A stretch of 64,000 nt of DNA from Arthrobacter sp. CAN_C5 (GTDB taxonomy: Bacteria; Actinomycetota; Actinomycetes; Actinomycetales; Micrococcaceae), in contig NZ_JAGGMZ010000001.1 of the NCBI RefSeq assembly GCF_017875735.1, positions 2,604,001-2,668,000 of the forward strand, written 5' to 3'. A program made the position numbers and the translations under genes. The notes beneath the pieces are model-generated. The model saw only the letters and a list, made by a program, of their open reading frames with translations, searched no databases and was not told where the DNA came from. Shown one piece after another: positions 17,801-27,196 of this stretch (positions are counted from its first letter, which is position 1; every line of letters starts with the position of its first letter).

Positions 17801-18412
17801 CATCAGTTCGCAGAAGAAGTTGTCGGCGCCGAAAATGTCGCGGAAGTCGGAGGCCGCCTGCATCGCCTCGCGGTACAGGCCAAGGCGGAGCTTGGTCTGC
17901 ACCTCACCCGAGGGGCAGCCGGTGGTCGCGATGAGACCCTTACCGTAGGTCTGCAGCAGGTCCCGGTCCATCCGCGGCTTGTACAGGTAACCTTCCAGGG
18001 ACGCCAGCGAGGACATGCGGAAGAGGTTGTGCATTCCCTCGGTGGTTTCAGCCCACATGGTCATGTGCGTGTACGCGCCGGCCCCCGAGACGTCGTCGCG
18101 GCCGCCACCGCCCCACTTCACCCGGGTCTTGTCGGCACGTGCGGTGCCGGGCGTGAGGTAGGCCTCGACGCCGATGATCGGTTTGATCCCGGCTGCCCGG
18201 GCCTTGTCCCAGAAATCGAAGGCCCCAAAGACGAAGCCGTGGTCGGTGGTGGCGAGGGCTTTCATGCCCAGTTCCTCGGTGTGACTGAACAGGTCAGTCA
18301 GCCGGGCTGCACCGTCCAGCATCGAGTATTCGGTGTGATTGTGCAGGTGGACGAAGGAATCGTCACGGGTCGGCTTGGCTGGGGAAGCTTGGGGAGATGC
18401 TGTTGAAACCAC
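14846..18412 (-). CDS. dnaE: DNA polymerase III alpha subunit
   Basis: An 1188-residue replicative polymerase, the usual DnaE1 length. The PHP domain opens with FVHLHNHTEYSMLDGA (20-35), and the palm holds PDFDVDFDD (425-433) with the catalytic aspartates. The tandem helix-hairpin-helix and OB regions follow (VTIAGMITSLQRRIAKNSG in the OB fold). It polymerises the chromosome within the holoenzyme. The chosen GTG at 18412 sits directly against GGGAGG, an unusually short spacing, so the true start is uncertain by a few codons. It is 69 bases downstream of the pseudouridine synthase gene. Confidence 0.98.
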   Translation of the reverse strand: MVSTASPQASPAKPTRDDSFVHLHNHTEYSMLDGAARLTDLFSHTEELGMKALATTDHGFVFGAFDFWDKARAAGIKPIIGVEAYLTPGTARADKTRVKWGGGGRDDVSGAGAYTHMTMWAETTEGMHNLFRMSSLASLEGYLYKPRMDRDLLQTYGKGLIATTGCPSGEVQTKLRLGLYREAMQAASDFRDIFGADNFFCELMDHGLDIERAVQSDLIKLARELGLPMVATNDLHYTHAEDAKAHAALLCVQSGSTMADPKRFKFDADEFYLKSPAEMRSIFRDYPEACDNTLLIAERCDVEFNTKANYMPGFPVPEGESEQSWFVKEVETGLQYRYPAGIPDAVRKQAEYETGVITQMGFPSYFLVVADFINWAKDNGIRVGPGRGSGAGSMVAYAMRITDLDPLQHGLIFERFLNPERVSMPDFDVDFDDRRRSEVIRYVTEKYGDERVAMIVTYGTIKAKQAMKDSSRVMGYPFSMGERLTKAMPPDVMGKGLALTDVHDKNSKRYSEAEELRELLKSDADSAKVFETALGLEGLKRQWGVHAAGVIMSSDPLIDIIPLMRRDQDGQIITQFDYPTCENLGLIKMDFLGLRNLTIITDAVENIKLNKDIDLVLEDLDLEDQGSYELLARGDTLGVFQLDGGPMRALLKLMRPDNFEDISAVIALYRPGPMGANSHTNYALRKTGAQEVTPIHPELEEPLADILGTTYGLIVYQEQVMAIAQKVAGYSLGRADILRRAMGKKKKSELDKQYEGFANGMKDNGYSEAAIKTLWDILLPFSDYAFNKAHSAAYGLVSYWTAYLKAHHPAEYMAALLTSVGDDKDKLAIYLNECRRMGITVLPPDVNESSVNFTPVGTDIRFGMGAIRNVGANVVGAMVGARTEKGAFTSFSDFLQKVPAVVCNKRTIESLIKAGSFDSLKHPRRALAMIHEEAVDSVIVLKRNEAANQFDLFSAFDEPGSVGGLSVEVPDLPEWEKKDKLSFERDMLGLYVSDHPLQGLDKILSQHADSSITSIISDEGPADGSMVTIAGMITSLQRRIAKNSGNAYARAEIEDLAGSMEVMFFGQVYGPIAGVLAEDLIVVVRGRLQRRDDGAVTLNAQELSVPDLSEGHSGPVVISMAHHKATETAVVALRDVLRTHPGTSEVQIRLNSNRKVEVMRLGVELRVNPTSSLFGDLKVLLGPACLDV

Positions 18413-18481
18413 CCTCCCATTCTAGGCCAGTCCACCTCCCTGCCCGACGGACATGCCGGGCACCGTAGGAGGCGGCTCAGC

Positions 18482-19417
18482 TCACACGGTGCCGGCGGCG
18501 AGGGCTTCCAGCGCGTACCGGAGATCGTCCGGATAGGGGCTGGTCGCGCTGACGGTCTCCCCCGACACCGGATGCTCAAACGTGAGCTTCTGGGCGTGGA
18601 GCCACTGCCGGGTCAACCCCAGGTGGGCGGCCAGGCTGGGGTCGGCACCGTAGGTCAGGTCCCCGACGCAGGGGTGGCGGAGGGCCGAGAAGTGCACCCT
18701 GATCTGGTGGGTACGCCCGGTCTCCAGGTTGACCTCCAGCAGGCTCGCCTTCCCGAACGCCTCCAGCACCGTGTAGTGGGTCCGGGACGGTCGCCCATCC
18801 TCCAGTACGGCGAAGCGCCAGTCGTGCGCCGGGTGCCTACCGATGGGAGCGTCGATGGTTCCCTCCAGCGGGTCCGGGAGCCCCTGGACCAGGGCGTGGT
18901 AGACCTTCTCCACGCTGCGTTCCTTGAATGCGCGTTTCAGCACCGTGTAGGCGTGCTCGGTTTTCGCGACCACCATCGCTCCGGAGGTGCCCACATCCAG
19001 GCGATGGACAATCCCTGCGCGTTCGGTGGCGCCCGATGTTGAGATCCGGTATCCGGCCCCCGCGAGGGCGCCCACTACCGTCGGTCCCACCCAGCCGGGC
19101 GAGGGATGCGCGGCAACGCCGACGGGCTTGTCAATGATCACCAGGTCGTCGTCGTCGTACAGGATGCCCATGCCGTCAACGGTCTCGACGACGACCGCGA
19201 GGGGGTCAACGGTGGCGGGCACCCTGATCTGCAGGACCGCTCCCGCGGCCGGTCGGTCGGACTTGCCGACCGCCTTTCCGTTGCTCATGACGAAACCGGC
19301 CACGCACCAGGCGGCGGCAGCGGACCGGGAGACCCCGGCGACCGCTGCGAGTACCGCGTCGGCGCGTGCACCGCCGAGATCAGCCGGGACGCGCTCGTCC
19401 CGTTCCACGGCGTTCAC
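18482..19417 (-). CDS. RluA-family pseudouridine synthase (RluD-like)
   Basis: A 311-residue RNA-modifying enzyme with an N-terminal S4 domain (about 10-65) and an RluA catalytic domain. The catalytic aspartate is Asp141 in [34 protein letters not shown] is the second signature. It isomerises uridines, most likely in 23S rRNA; the exact site cannot be assigned. Its GTG start overlaps the lspA stop as GTGA, so translation is coupled, the classic lspA-rluD pairing. Confidence 0.95.
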   Translation of the reverse strand: MNAVERDERVPADLGGARADAVLAAVAGVSRSAAAAWCVAGFVMSNGKAVGKSDRPAAGAVLQIRVPATVDPLAVVVETVDGMGILYDDDDLVIIDKPVGVAAHPSPGWVGPTVVGALAGAGYRISTSGATERAGIVHRLDVGTSGAMVVAKTEHAYTVLKRAFKERSVEKVYHALVQGLPDPLEGTIDAPIGRHPAHDWRFAVLEDGRPSRTHYTVLEAFGKASLLEVNLETGRTHQIRVHFSALRHPCVGDLTYGADPSLAAHLGLTRQWLHAQKLTFEHPVSGETVSATSPYPDDLRYALEALAAGTV

Positions 19418-20034
19418 TTGGTCTCTTCCGGGCCGTCGACGGCCGGTTCATCAACGACGCGTTGACCGTCCAGGCCGATCCCCCGAAGGGTGAGCAGGCA
19501 GATCAGGCAGACGCCGGTGACGACGGCGGAGTCGGCGATGTTGAAGATGGCAAAGTTGGGGAAGGCGATGAAATCGACCACGTGGCCCTGCCCGAAGGAG
19601 GGTTCCCGCAATAACCGGTCGGTCAGGTTTCCCACAGCCCCACCGAGCACCAGGCCCAGTGCAACAGCCCATGACCAGCACGCCACCTTGCGGACCTGGG
19701 TGATGATAGCGATGGCCACCGCCGCCATGATGATGGTGAACACCCAGGTGTAGTCGGTGCCGATGGAGAAGGCCGCCCCGGGGTTGCGGATGAAGTGCCA
19801 GTTGAGGAGGGGCGGGAACACGGGGGTGATCTGGCCCTCGGTCATGGTTGAGACCACCCAGATCTTGGTCAGCTGGTCCGCGATGTAGATGACCGCGAAG
19901 CAGGCGATGAAGAGCAGCGCGTACCGGGCGCCGGTGCGTCGCCGGTGGCTGGCGTCCGTCGTCGGGGCGCGGTCGGCCGGTGAGGGTTCGTCGGAGCCGG
20001 TGGGGGTGCCACGCTCGGGTGTCTGGTCTGTCAT
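19414..20034 (-). CDS. lspA: Lipoprotein signal peptidase (signal peptidase II)
   Basis: A 206-residue membrane aspartyl protease that cleaves the signal peptide of diacylglyceryl-modified prolipoproteins. The hydrophilic N-terminal extension of about 38 residues precedes four membrane helices. The two catalytic aspartates are in [10 protein letters not shown] and FNIADSAVV. The product acts on exported lipoproteins such as the candidates at 2843 and 54657. It is coupled to the pseudouridine synthase by a 4-base overlap and lies 158 bases after divIVA, behind a hairpin. Confidence 0.97.
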   Translation of the reverse strand: MTDQTPERGTPTGSDEPSPADRAPTTDASHRRRTGARYALLFIACFAVIYIADQLTKIWVVSTMTEGQITPVFPPLLNWHFIRNPGAAFSIGTDYTWVFTIIMAAVAIAIITQVRKVACWSWAVALGLVLGGAVGNLTDRLLREPSFGQGHVVDFIAFPNFAIFNIADSAVVTGVCLICLLTLRGIGLDGQRVVDEPAVDGPEETK

Positions 20035-20106
20035 AGCGCTTTCGTGTTTGGCGCTGGCCGCGCCTAGCGGGAGGGGTGCATCAGTGCTGGTAACCAGCCT
20101 ACGGCA

Positions 20107-20141
20107 GAGGCCAGCCGCCGGGGATCCCGGTGGCCGGCCTC
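20107..20141 (-). terminator. GC-rich hairpin between divIVA and lspA
   Basis: Bases 20107-20122 pair with 20126-20141 around a 3-base loop (16-pair stem with one mismatch and one G-U type pair). It lies about 50 bases after the divIVA stop and probably ends or attenuates that transcript. Confidence 0.6.
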
Positions 20142-20192
20142 ATGGCGTGCCTTGAACTGTGCTGCGGCGACTAAGCGCCGCACGGATTGGAC

Positions 20193-21005
20193 CTACGAGT
20201 TGGTGGCCTCGGAGCCGGTGCTCTTGGAGCTAGTGGTACCGGGGCCGGTGGTCCCGGTGCTGGTGGTCTCGGACGCAACTGATCCGCGGGAATCCAGATC
20301 GCGGAGCTGCCCCTCGATGTATGCCTTGAGGCGTGAGCGGTAGTCGCGTTCGAAGGTCCGGAGCTGCTCGACCTTGCCCTCAAGAACAGCCTTCTGCTGC
20401 TCCAGCGCGCCCAGAGTCTGGCGGGTCTTCTCTTCGGCGTCGTCAACCATTCCGGTGGCCTTGACCTGCGCCTCGGCGATGATCTTGTCGCGCTGCTCGA
20501 CACCCGCGTTGACGTACTCGTCATGGAGCTTCTGAGCCATAGCAAGCACGCCAGCGGCTGCGTCGGCCGTGCCGACGGCAGGCGTTGCTGCTGCAGGCGC
20601 CGCGGTGGTGGTGTCGTCCGAGGCCTTCGCGTCATCGGCCTGCACACCGTCAGTCTTGGCGTCAGTAGCCTTCGTTGCGTCAGTCTTGGTCGCGTCAGCC
20701 TTCGGTGCGGCGGTCTTGGTGTCGTCCGCCTTGGCCGCGGGACCCTTCGGCTCGTCCTTGACCTTCTCCGTGTGCGAGCTTGCCGCTACGGGGGCCGGCA
20801 CTGCTGTGTCAGGGGCCGCGTCCTGGGACGTGGAGGAGGTGGCGTCCGCGACCTTGCGTCGCAGTTCGTCGTTCTCCTGGTTCAGGCGGCGAAGCTCGAC
20901 GACGATCTCGTCGAGGAAATCGTCTACCTCGTCCTGATCGTAGCCTTCGCGGAACTTAGTGGGTTGAAACCTTTTGTTGACAACGTCTTCTGGCGTCAGG
21001 GCCAT
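20193..21005 (-). CDS. divIVA: DivIVA / Wag31 polar growth protein
   Basis: A 270-residue pole-organising protein. The N-terminal membrane-curvature domain is intact (MALTPEDVVNKRFQPTKFREGYDQDEVDDFLDEIVVEL, read over residues 1-38) and the first coiled coil runs to about residue 55. A low-complexity linker (about 58-150) rich in Asp-Ala-Thr-Lys repeats follows, then the second coiled coil (about 155-240) and a Ser/Thr/Gly tail. In actinobacteria it marks the negatively curved poles and septum and recruits wall synthesis; phosphorylation by PASTA kinases is known for Wag31. It lies downstream of sepF-yggT, the conserved order. Confidence 0.95.
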   Translation of the reverse strand: MALTPEDVVNKRFQPTKFREGYDQDEVDDFLDEIVVELRRLNQENDELRRKVADATSSTSQDAAPDTAVPAPVAASSHTEKVKDEPKGPAAKADDTKTAAPKADATKTDATKATDAKTDGVQADDAKASDDTTTAAPAAATPAVGTADAAAGVLAMAQKLHDEYVNAGVEQRDKIIAEAQVKATGMVDDAEEKTRQTLGALEQQKAVLEGKVEQLRTFERDYRSRLKAYIEGQLRDLDSRGSVASETTSTGTTGPGTTSSKSTGSEATNS

Positions 21006-21146
21006 CTGGTCACCTCATAGTGGTTATAAGACATGCCTGCCTATGAAGCAGACCTGACTACGGTACCGAATTGTGGACACGAAACTCTAGAATCTACACC
21101 GATTATGTGATTCAGCGTATATCTTTGGGGACTCGAAAACGAACCG

Positions 21147-21443
21147 TTAGACCGAAGTGGCGAGGCTGGCAGCGACGAACATCAGGATGGTCACTCCGAT
21201 GAACACCACCAGGAAGGCCAGATCGAGCGACACCCCACCCAGCCGCAGCGGCGGGATGAGCCGACGGAAGGCCTTGATCGGTGGGTCGGTCACGGTATAC
21301 ACGCCCGATGCGAGGACCAGTGCGAGCCTCTTGGGGCGCCATCCGCGCGCAAACATCTGCACGGCGTCGTAAACGATCCGAATAATCAGCGCCACCTGGA
21401 CAACCATCAGTACCAGGTAGATCAGAACAAAAACCAAACTCAC
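21147..21443 (-). CDS. YggT family membrane protein
   Basis: A 98-residue protein with two membrane segments (about 5-25 and 68-92) joined by the family motif region DPPIKAFRRLIPPLRLG, diagnostic of YggT proteins. Its function is linked by context to division-site and envelope organisation, as it sits between sepF and divIVA in most actinobacteria. The GTG start at 21443 has no strong Shine-Dalgarno, and the first residues could be reassigned. Confidence 0.9.
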   Translation of the reverse strand: MSLVFVLIYLVLMVVQVALIIRIVYDAVQMFARGWRPKRLALVLASGVYTVTDPPIKAFRRLIPPLRLGGVSLDLAFLVVFIGVTILMFVAASLATSV

Positions 21444-21503
21444 GCGGCAGTCACAGTCCTAAAAACGATAATTCGAAAGGAACCCGTGAACCAGTTAACC
21501 ACG

Positions 21504-22022
21504 CTAGCTTTGATTGAAGAAACTAGCCTGCGCCTCGCTGGCCTTCTGGTCTTCGCCCAGCACCTCGATGTAGGAGGGCGACAGGAGGAACACTTTGTTC
21601 GTCACGCGTTCGATGCTTCCGTGGAGCCCGAACACCAGACCTGCCGAGAAGTCGACCAGACGCTTGGCATCGGATTCACCCATGTCGGTGACATTCATGA
21701 TGACAGGGATGCCGTCCCGGAAGCTTTCACCGATGAGCTTGGCGTCATTGTAGGAGCGCGGGTGCACCGTGGTGATCTGGCGCAGGGCGGCTGAGTCTTC
21801 GCGTGAGGACTGCGCACGCTTGATCGGTGTCACCGGGGCCCGATACTCGTCGACCGGCGCAAGCCGTGCCGCAGGAGCGGCGTCAGCATGGCGGTCGTCT
21901 CGGTCGTAGTCCACTGAGTGATCCTCGTTCCTGGCATGTGTTGTCTTCTGCTCGTTTTCGTAGTGCTCATCACCGTCGGCGAGCCCAAGATAGATCATTG
22001 TCTTGCGCAGTGCGCCAGCCAT
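21504..22022 (-). CDS. sepF: Cell division protein SepF
   Basis: A 172-residue Z-ring anchor. The N-terminal amphipathic helix ([15 protein letters not shown]) binds membrane, an acidic linker rich in Asp/Arg follows, and the C-terminal SepF domain has [27 protein letters not shown] and [20 protein letters not shown]. With no ftsA in the cluster, SepF is expected to be the main FtsZ membrane tether, as established in actinobacteria. The ATG has AGGAG with six bases spacing. Confidence 0.96.
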   Translation of the reverse strand: MAGALRKTMIYLGLADGDEHYENEQKTTHARNEDHSVDYDRDDRHADAAPAARLAPVDEYRAPVTPIKRAQSSREDSAALRQITTVHPRSYNDAKLIGESFRDGIPVIMNVTDMGESDAKRLVDFSAGLVFGLHGSIERVTNKVFLLSPSYIEVLGEDQKASEAQASFFNQS

Positions 22023-22060
22023 GGGTAGCTCCTGTCATTTCGTTAGGTATAGCCCAGACG

Positions 22061-22804
22061 CTACCCCAAGGGCGGGCGTTCACCGAGGACCTGAGAGCCA
22101 ATCCTGAGGTGTGTCGCGCCCACCGCCACCGCGGCTTCCAGATCCCCGCTCATGCCTGCCGAGATGCCCGTAGCGGCGGGGAATTCGGTGCGGAGCAGGG
22201 CGGAGATCGTGGCGAGCTGCTCGAAGGCCGCCCGCGGTTCTCGCCCCAGTGGAGCAACCGCCATCACCCCGGCCAGGGACAGTCCGTCGGTGCCCTCGAT
22301 CAGGTGTCCGAGCGTGTTGACCTTTTCCGGGGCCGCTCCCCCGCGTTGGTGTCCGCTGACACCCTCGGTGGCTCCGTCGGCGCCCGAGAGGTCAACCTGG
22401 ATGAAGCAGTCGAGGGCTCGACCCTCGGGGTTGGTCTCCCGCTCGGCAGCAACGCCCTTGCCGAGCGCCTTCACCAGGGAGGCCCGATCCACCGAGTGCA
22501 CTGCGTGCGCATACCGCGCCACGGATCGCGCCTTGTTGCTTTGCAGTTGACCGATAAAGTGCCAGCGCAGGCCAAGGTCGGCAAGCTCCTGCGCTTTGGC
22601 GGATGCTTCCTGGTCCCGGTTCTCCCCGAGGTCCGCCACCCCAAGCTCAGCCAGGATCCTGAGGTCGGCCACCGGGAAATACTTGGTGACCACAATGAGC
22701 CGGGGCCGGTCAGTGCGTCCGGCTTCGAGCAGGGCAGCATCGATGCGCCGGTGGACTGCCGCCAGCCGCCCGGTAAGTTCCTCCGCCCGCGAGGTAGCAG
22801 TCAC
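22061..22804 (-). CDS. YggS family PLP-binding homeostasis protein
   Basis: A 247-residue protein of the alanine-racemase-like TIM-barrel fold that binds pyridoxal phosphate through Lys41 in IVVTKYFP. DLGENRDQEASAKA, RWHFIGQLQSNKA, and GISAGMSGDLEAAVAVGATHLRIGSQVLGER are family hallmarks. It buffers intracellular PLP; no catalytic reaction is established. The GTG at 22804 overlaps the pgeF stop as GTGA, which sets the start (a frame to 22885 is a shadow). Confidence 0.95.
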   Translation of the reverse strand: MTATSRAEELTGRLAAVHRRIDAALLEAGRTDRPRLIVVTKYFPVADLRILAELGVADLGENRDQEASAKAQELADLGLRWHFIGQLQSNKARSVARYAHAVHSVDRASLVKALGKGVAAERETNPEGRALDCFIQVDLSGADGATEGVSGHQRGGAAPEKVNTLGHLIEGTDGLSLAGVMAVAPLGREPRAAFEQLATISALLRTEFPAATGISAGMSGDLEAAVAVGATHLRIGSQVLGERPPLG

Positions 22805-23514
22805 TGGTTCCAGACCAGCCCTACGAACCGGCCAGAGGCGGGACTGCGGCGGTGGGAGTAGAGGGACTCGTTGTCCAGGGTGCACAGCTGTGCCGGATCG
22901 TCTCCGACTGGGAACACCTGCACCTCCACCTGCTGTAGTTGCGACGCGACCGCTGCCGGGAGGTCGAGCCCGGGGGTATCCCAGCGTGTGGTTGCCCTCG
23001 CGGCCGGGACCACCGCTGCGACGTCGTCGCGCATGCCCGCGGGAACCTCGTAACAGTCACCGCAGATGGACGGGCCGATCCACGCCACCAGATCCTGGGT
23101 ACCGTTGCGGCGAAGCTGGGCCACGGTGTTCTCGATGATGCCGCCAAGGATTCCCTGCCGGCCTGCATGGACGACGGCGGTCGCCCCGCCGCCCCCGCGG
23201 GCCGAAAGCACCACAGGGACACAGTCGGCAACCATGACTGCCAGGGGAACCGATCCGTCGTCGCTGATCAGTGCGTCAGCGGGTACCACTGCGCTGCGGT
23301 CATCCCCTGACCCCACCGCGACCGCGTGCGCGGAATGGGTCTGGTGCATGAAGCGCAACGAACCTGCCGGGACGTCCATGGCAGACTCCAATTGCGCACG
23401 GCGCCGAAGCACCGAAGCGGGCTCGTCCCCCACATGGAGCGCGAGATTGCCCGCCCCGGCATCCGAAAAGGCCGCCCACCGGCCCGGGTAGATTTCCTGG
23501 CGCCAGAAGAACAC
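22801..23514 (-). CDS. pgeF: Laccase-domain protein, peptidoglycan editing factor PgeF
   Basis: A 237-residue YfiH/DUF152 protein. The metal-site residues are in MHQTHSAHA (His), MVADCVPVVL (Cys) and VVHAGRQG (His). In E. coli PgeF removes wrongly incorporated L-serine-containing muropeptide precursors, and this location directly behind ftsZ fits wall quality control. It starts at GTG 23514, 11 bases after ftsZ, with no strong Shine-Dalgarno, so it is probably coupled to ftsZ. Confidence 0.92.
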   Translation of the reverse strand: MFFWRQEIYPGRWAAFSDAGAGNLALHVGDEPASVLRRRAQLESAMDVPAGSLRFMHQTHSAHAVAVGSGDDRSAVVPADALISDDGSVPLAVMVADCVPVVLSARGGGGATAVVHAGRQGILGGIIENTVAQLRRNGTQDLVAWIGPSICGDCYEVPAGMRDDVAAVVPAARATTRWDTPGLDLPAAVASQLQQVEVQVFPVGDDPAQLCTLDNESLYSHRRSPASGRFVGLVWNQ

Positions 23515-23525
23515 TGAGTCGGCTG

Positions 23526-24719
23526 TTATTTCAGGAAGTCCGGCACGTCGAGTTCATCGGAGCGGCTCGAGGAAAAATCCGGTTCGACGACGGCTGGCAG
23601 GTCAACGTCAAAACCTGAATCGGCGGGGACGTTGTTGGACTGCTGTGAACGCTGCGACCAGGCACCGAGACCCGCGGAGGCGGGAACGGCTGCGGCGGCG
23701 GCAGGCACGCTGGCGCCCACTGACGGAGCGGAGACCGGCTTGGACAGCTGAGCGCTGGGCTGAGAAGTGGCATCGACCTGGTCGAAGCCTGCAGCGATCA
23801 CGGTCACCCGCGCCTCGTCTCCGAGAGCATCATCGATGACAGCACCGAAGATGATGTTCGCCTCGGGGTGGGCCACTTCCTGGACGAGGCGTGCGGCCTC
23901 GTTGATCTCGAACAGGCCCAGGTCCGATCCGCCCTGGATGGACAGCAGGACGCCGTGGGCGCCGTCGATCGATGCCTCAAGCAGCGGCGACGCAATGGCC
24001 AGTTCGGCTGCCTTGACCGCGCGGTCTTCGCCGCGGGCCGAGCCGATGCCCATCAGGGCCGAACCTGCACCCTGCATCACTGACTTGACGTCGGCGAAGT
24101 CGAGGTTGATCAGACCCGGGGTGGTGATCAGGTCGGTGATGCCCTGCACGCCCGAGAGAAGTACCTGGTCGGCCGAGCGGAAAGCGTCAAGCATCGACAC
24201 GTTGCGGTCGCTGATGGACAGCAGCCGGTCGTTCGGGATGACGATCAGGGTGTCAACCTCGTCGCGGAGGGTGTCGATTCCGGTTTCGGCCTGGTTGGAC
24301 CGGCGCCGGCCCTCGAAGGTGAAGGGGCGGGTGACCACGCCGATGGTCAGCGCGCCGAGGGAGCGCGCAATGCGGGCGACGACGGGCGCGCCACCGGTGC
24401 CGGTGCCACCACCTTCGCCGGCAGTGACGAAGACCATGTCCGCGCCGCGCAGTACTTCTTCGATTTCCTCTGCGTGATCCTCGGCGGCGCGGCGGCCCAC
24501 CTCGGGGTCGGCGCCGGCGCCGAGGCCGCGGGTCAGTTCCCGCCCTACGTCTAGTTTGACGTCGGCGTCGCTCATCAGGAGTGCCTGCGCGTCGGTGTTG
24601 ATGGCGATGAACTCAACGCCACGCAACCCCACCTCGATCATGCGGTTGACGGCGTTCACGCCACCGCCGCCGATACCTACTACCTTGATGACGGCCAAGT
24701 AATTCTGCGGTGCTGCCAC
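23526..24719 (-). CDS. ftsZ: Cell division GTPase FtsZ
   Basis: A 397-residue tubulin homologue that forms the Z ring. The glycine-rich signature GGGTGTG is at residues 103-109, the T7 synergy loop is [11 protein letters not shown], and the C-terminal peptide [10 protein letters not shown] that binds SepF ends the protein. A variable Ala/Ser/Pro-rich linker (about 320-385) lies before it. It starts at GTG 24719 with AGGGACACAGGAC upstream. A 186-base gap with its own promoter-like elements separates it from ftsQ. Confidence 0.98.
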   Translation of the reverse strand: MAAPQNYLAVIKVVGIGGGGVNAVNRMIEVGLRGVEFIAINTDAQALLMSDADVKLDVGRELTRGLGAGADPEVGRRAAEDHAEEIEEVLRGADMVFVTAGEGGGTGTGGAPVVARIARSLGALTIGVVTRPFTFEGRRRSNQAETGIDTLRDEVDTLIVIPNDRLLSISDRNVSMLDAFRSADQVLLSGVQGITDLITTPGLINLDFADVKSVMQGAGSALMGIGSARGEDRAVKAAELAIASPLLEASIDGAHGVLLSIQGGSDLGLFEINEAARLVQEVAHPEANIIFGAVIDDALGDEARVTVIAAGFDQVDATSQPSAQLSKPVSAPSVGASVPAAAAAVPASAGLGAWSQRSQQSNNVPADSGFDVDLPAVVEPDFSSSRSDELDVPDFLK

Positions 24720-24802
24720 GGTCCTGTGTCCCTTGTTCGAATGCTAAGTGTGGGGCTTGTCCGGCTGGATGTATTCCCAGCCTTCACCTTGACCAACGTT
24801 AA

Positions 24803-24832
24803 CTCTCAACTTGAAAGTCAATGTTATGTCAA
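24803..24832 (-). promoter_or_regulatory. Candidate ftsZ promoter/operator
   Basis: In the ftsQ-ftsZ spacer the minus strand carries a perfect -35-like TTGACA (24832-24827), then a near-perfect 15-base palindrome CTTTCAAGTTGAGAG (24817-24803, one mismatch) in an otherwise AT-richer stretch. This suggests a dedicated ftsZ promoter with an operator. The start site is not determinable from sequence alone. Confidence 0.5.
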
Positions 24833-24905
24833 GTAACTTCTATTCAAGACGCTATGGGCAGGTGCATGCTTCTGCAATGACCGAACCCGCGTGTCGGATT
24901 TTTCT

Positions 24906-25778
24906 TTAGCGGGTGACCGGACTTGACGGCGTGCTCACGTCGAAGACCTCGGCTGGCGGATCGGCCGGCGGGGCCCCCAATAGCGCCTCGAGCACCAGCG
25001 CCTTGGCCTCGTTCTCCTCGGCACTTCCCCAGAAGATGGTCTGATCGTTGGCGAGCGAGAGTTCCACCGAATCCACCGAGTCCGCCGAGGCGTGGTTCAG
25101 CTGGTTCAGGATGCTCTCCGGCAACGCGGCGAGGACCGCAGCGATCGAGGAGAACACCTCACTGTTGACCGCGTCTGTGCCCCCGTCGATCAGGGGAAGC
25201 TGCACCGCTTCACGGTCCTCCACTGAGGCGAGCTGGCGCCCGTCCTCGTCGATCAGCAGGAACTGTCCACTGCTCTGGAGGATGGCCACCGGAACGCGTT
25301 CCCGGATGGTGACGGCCAGTCCCGACGGCGGAACCGCGGCGACCGTGACACTCTCGATGGGAGCGAAGCCGTCCAGAAGTTCCTCGACCTGCCCATCAGA
25401 GATCTGGGGCAGCGGAATGCCAAGCAGCGGCTCCAGCGCCTCGGTGGCTTCTTCGGAGGTCACCAGGGTGTTGCCAGTGAACTCAACGCTGCGGAGCGCC
25501 AGGGCCGGGGAAAAGATCAGGTAGGCCAGCAGCCCGCCAATCAGCAGGATCAGCGTGCTGAGTCCGAGGATGAGGTACAGCCGTCGTCGGCTCTTGCGCG
25601 GTGTCGGAAATGCGACCACCGAACCGTGGGAGTCGTCCTCCGCCGGTAGCCACGGGTCATCGGGGGTGTCGAGGAGGGAAACCTTGCTGCTGTTGACCCT
25701 TGGGACGCGGACCGGCCCAGGCTTCACGGAAATGTCGGTGGCGGATACCACGGGCGGGGCTGGCTTTCTGCGGCTCAT
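24906..25778 (-). CDS. ftsQ: Cell division protein FtsQ (POTRA domain)
   Basis: A 290-residue bitopic divisome protein. The cytoplasmic part (1-64) ends in basic KSRRR, the single membrane helix is LYLILGLSTLILLIGGLLAYL (about 68-88), the POTRA domain starts RSVEFTGNTLVTSEEATEAL, and the beta domain follows. It bridges the FtsBL and FtsWI complexes. It overlaps murC by 4 bases (ATGA). Family length is usual and nothing is missing. Confidence 0.95.
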   Translation of the reverse strand: MSRRKPAPPVVSATDISVKPGPVRVPRVNSSKVSLLDTPDDPWLPAEDDSHGSVVAFPTPRKSRRRLYLILGLSTLILLIGGLLAYLIFSPALALRSVEFTGNTLVTSEEATEALEPLLGIPLPQISDGQVEELLDGFAPIESVTVAAVPPSGLAVTIRERVPVAILQSSGQFLLIDEDGRQLASVEDREAVQLPLIDGGTDAVNSEVFSSIAAVLAALPESILNQLNHASADSVDSVELSLANDQTIFWGSAEENEAKALVLEALLGAPPADPPAEVFDVSTPSSPVTR

Positions 25779-27196
25779 GAGGGACCGGTGGGATTGCCGG
25801 AGCCGGTCAGGGCAGCCACGAGGTGGGCGCCGTACTGGGTCACGTCGCCGGCGCCGATCGTGAGGATGATGTCACCCGGGACGGCACGGGCGGCGACCGC
25901 TTGCACCGCCTCGGCGGGATCGGCAAGGTAGCCGCCCGGCACGGTGAGCCGGTCGGTGATCAGCCGGCTGGTCACCGCCGGCGTGGGGTCTTCCCGAGCG
26001 GCGTAGATGTCCAGGACGGTGGCCGAGTCGGCCAGGTTCAGGGCCGTCGCGAATTCGGCAGCGAATTCCCTGGTCCGGGAAAACAGGTGCGGCTGGAAGA
26101 GCACATGGACGCCGTGCCCGGCGGCGACAGCGCGGGCGGCGTGCAGCGCGGCGGTCACCTCGGTGGGGTGGTGGGCATAGTCGTCGAACACCCGCACTCC
26201 CCTCCCGGTGCCCTTGGCTTCGAACCGGCGGGCAGCGCCGGTGAAGGCGGCAAGGCCCACGGCCGCGGCGGCCGGATCCACCCCCAGTTCGAGGGCCACG
26301 GTGAACGCCGCAGCAGCGTTCCGCACGTTATGGGCACCGGGGACACTCAACCGCAGTTCCTGCTCGCAGTCGAGCCCGTCCACCGAAAAGGAGAGCAGGC
26401 TGGTAGAGCCGCTGCCCGCCGTGTGTGTCTCACCGATGCGCACGTCGGCAAACTCCGAGTACCCGTAGGTCCGCGTCCGTCGGGTGTCACCGATCCGGGC
26501 AACGAGGGCGGCGGCGCCGTCGTCGTCCAGGCAGGTGATGAGCACGCCGTCGTCAGCAGGCAGCAGGGCGGCGAAGCGGTCGAACACCTCGTAGACGGCC
26601 TCGGCCGTGCCGTAATGGTCCAGGTGGTCTGCCTCGACGTTGGTGACCACGGCGATCCGCGGCGAATAGTTGAGGAAGGATCCATCGGATTCATCTGCTT
26701 CGGCGACGAACACGGAGCCGTCAGCCCAGGCTGCGTTCACACCCAGCGCCGCGACGTCGCCGCCAATGGCGAAGGATGGCTCCCGTCCGGCGGACTGCAG
26801 CATCACGGTGATCATGGCGGTGGTGGTGGTTTTGCCGTGGGTGCCGGCCACGGCCACCACTTCCCGGCCGGTCATCGCGACGGCCAAAGCCTCCGACCGG
26901 TGCAGGATCCGCAGGTTCCGCTGCTGGGACGCCACCAGCTCGGGGTTGGTGGCCCGGATGGCTGAGGACACCACCACCGTGTCCACCCCGTCAACGTTCC
27001 CGGCCTGATGGCCGACGGTGGTGTCGGCCCCGAGGCTGGCGAGGGCACTGAGGGTCGACGATGCGGCGGCATCCGATCCGGACACCCGCACGCCCTGGCC
27101 CAGCAGGACCCGGGCCACCGCCGACATGCCCGCGCCACCGAGTCCGATGAAGTGCACCCGGCCCAGGTCACCCGGTGTCAGATCGGGGGCGCTCAT
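25775..27196 (-). CDS. murC: UDP-N-acetylmuramate--L-alanine ligase
   Basis: A 473-residue Mur ligase adding L-Ala to UDP-MurNAc in the cytoplasm. The Rossmann-type N-terminus has [18 protein letters not shown], the ATP loop is [13 protein letters not shown], the central domain carries [14 protein letters not shown] and [13 protein letters not shown], and the C-terminal domain opens [11 protein letters not shown]. All family motifs are present. It is coupled to murG upstream and ftsQ downstream by 4-base overlaps. Confidence 0.98.
   Translation of the reverse strand: MSAPDLTPGDLGRVHFIGLGGAGMSAVARVLLGQGVRVSGSDAAASSTLSALASLGADTTVGHQAGNVDGVDTVVVSSAIRATNPELVASQQRNLRILHRSEALAVAMTGREVVAVAGTHGKTTTTAMITVMLQSAGREPSFAIGGDVAALGVNAAWADGSVFVAEADESDGSFLNYSPRIAVVTNVEADHLDHYGTAEAVYEVFDRFAALLPADDGVLITCLDDDGAAALVARIGDTRRTRTYGYSEFADVRIGETHTAGSGSTSLLSFSVDGLDCEQELRLSVPGAHNVRNAAAAFTVALELGVDPAAAAVGLAAFTGAARRFEAKGTGRGVRVFDDYAHHPTEVTAALHAARAVAAGHGVHVLFQPHLFSRTREFAAEFATALNLADSATVLDIYAAREDPTPAVTSRLITDRLTVPGGYLADPAEAVQAVAARAVPGDIILTIGAGDVTQYGAHLVAALTGSGNPTGPS

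Noticed and set aside
16904-18406. Plus-strand open frame of 500 codons opposite dnaE
   Set aside because: Antisense shadow of dnaE, rich in His/Val/Gly/Arg, no domain and no start signal.
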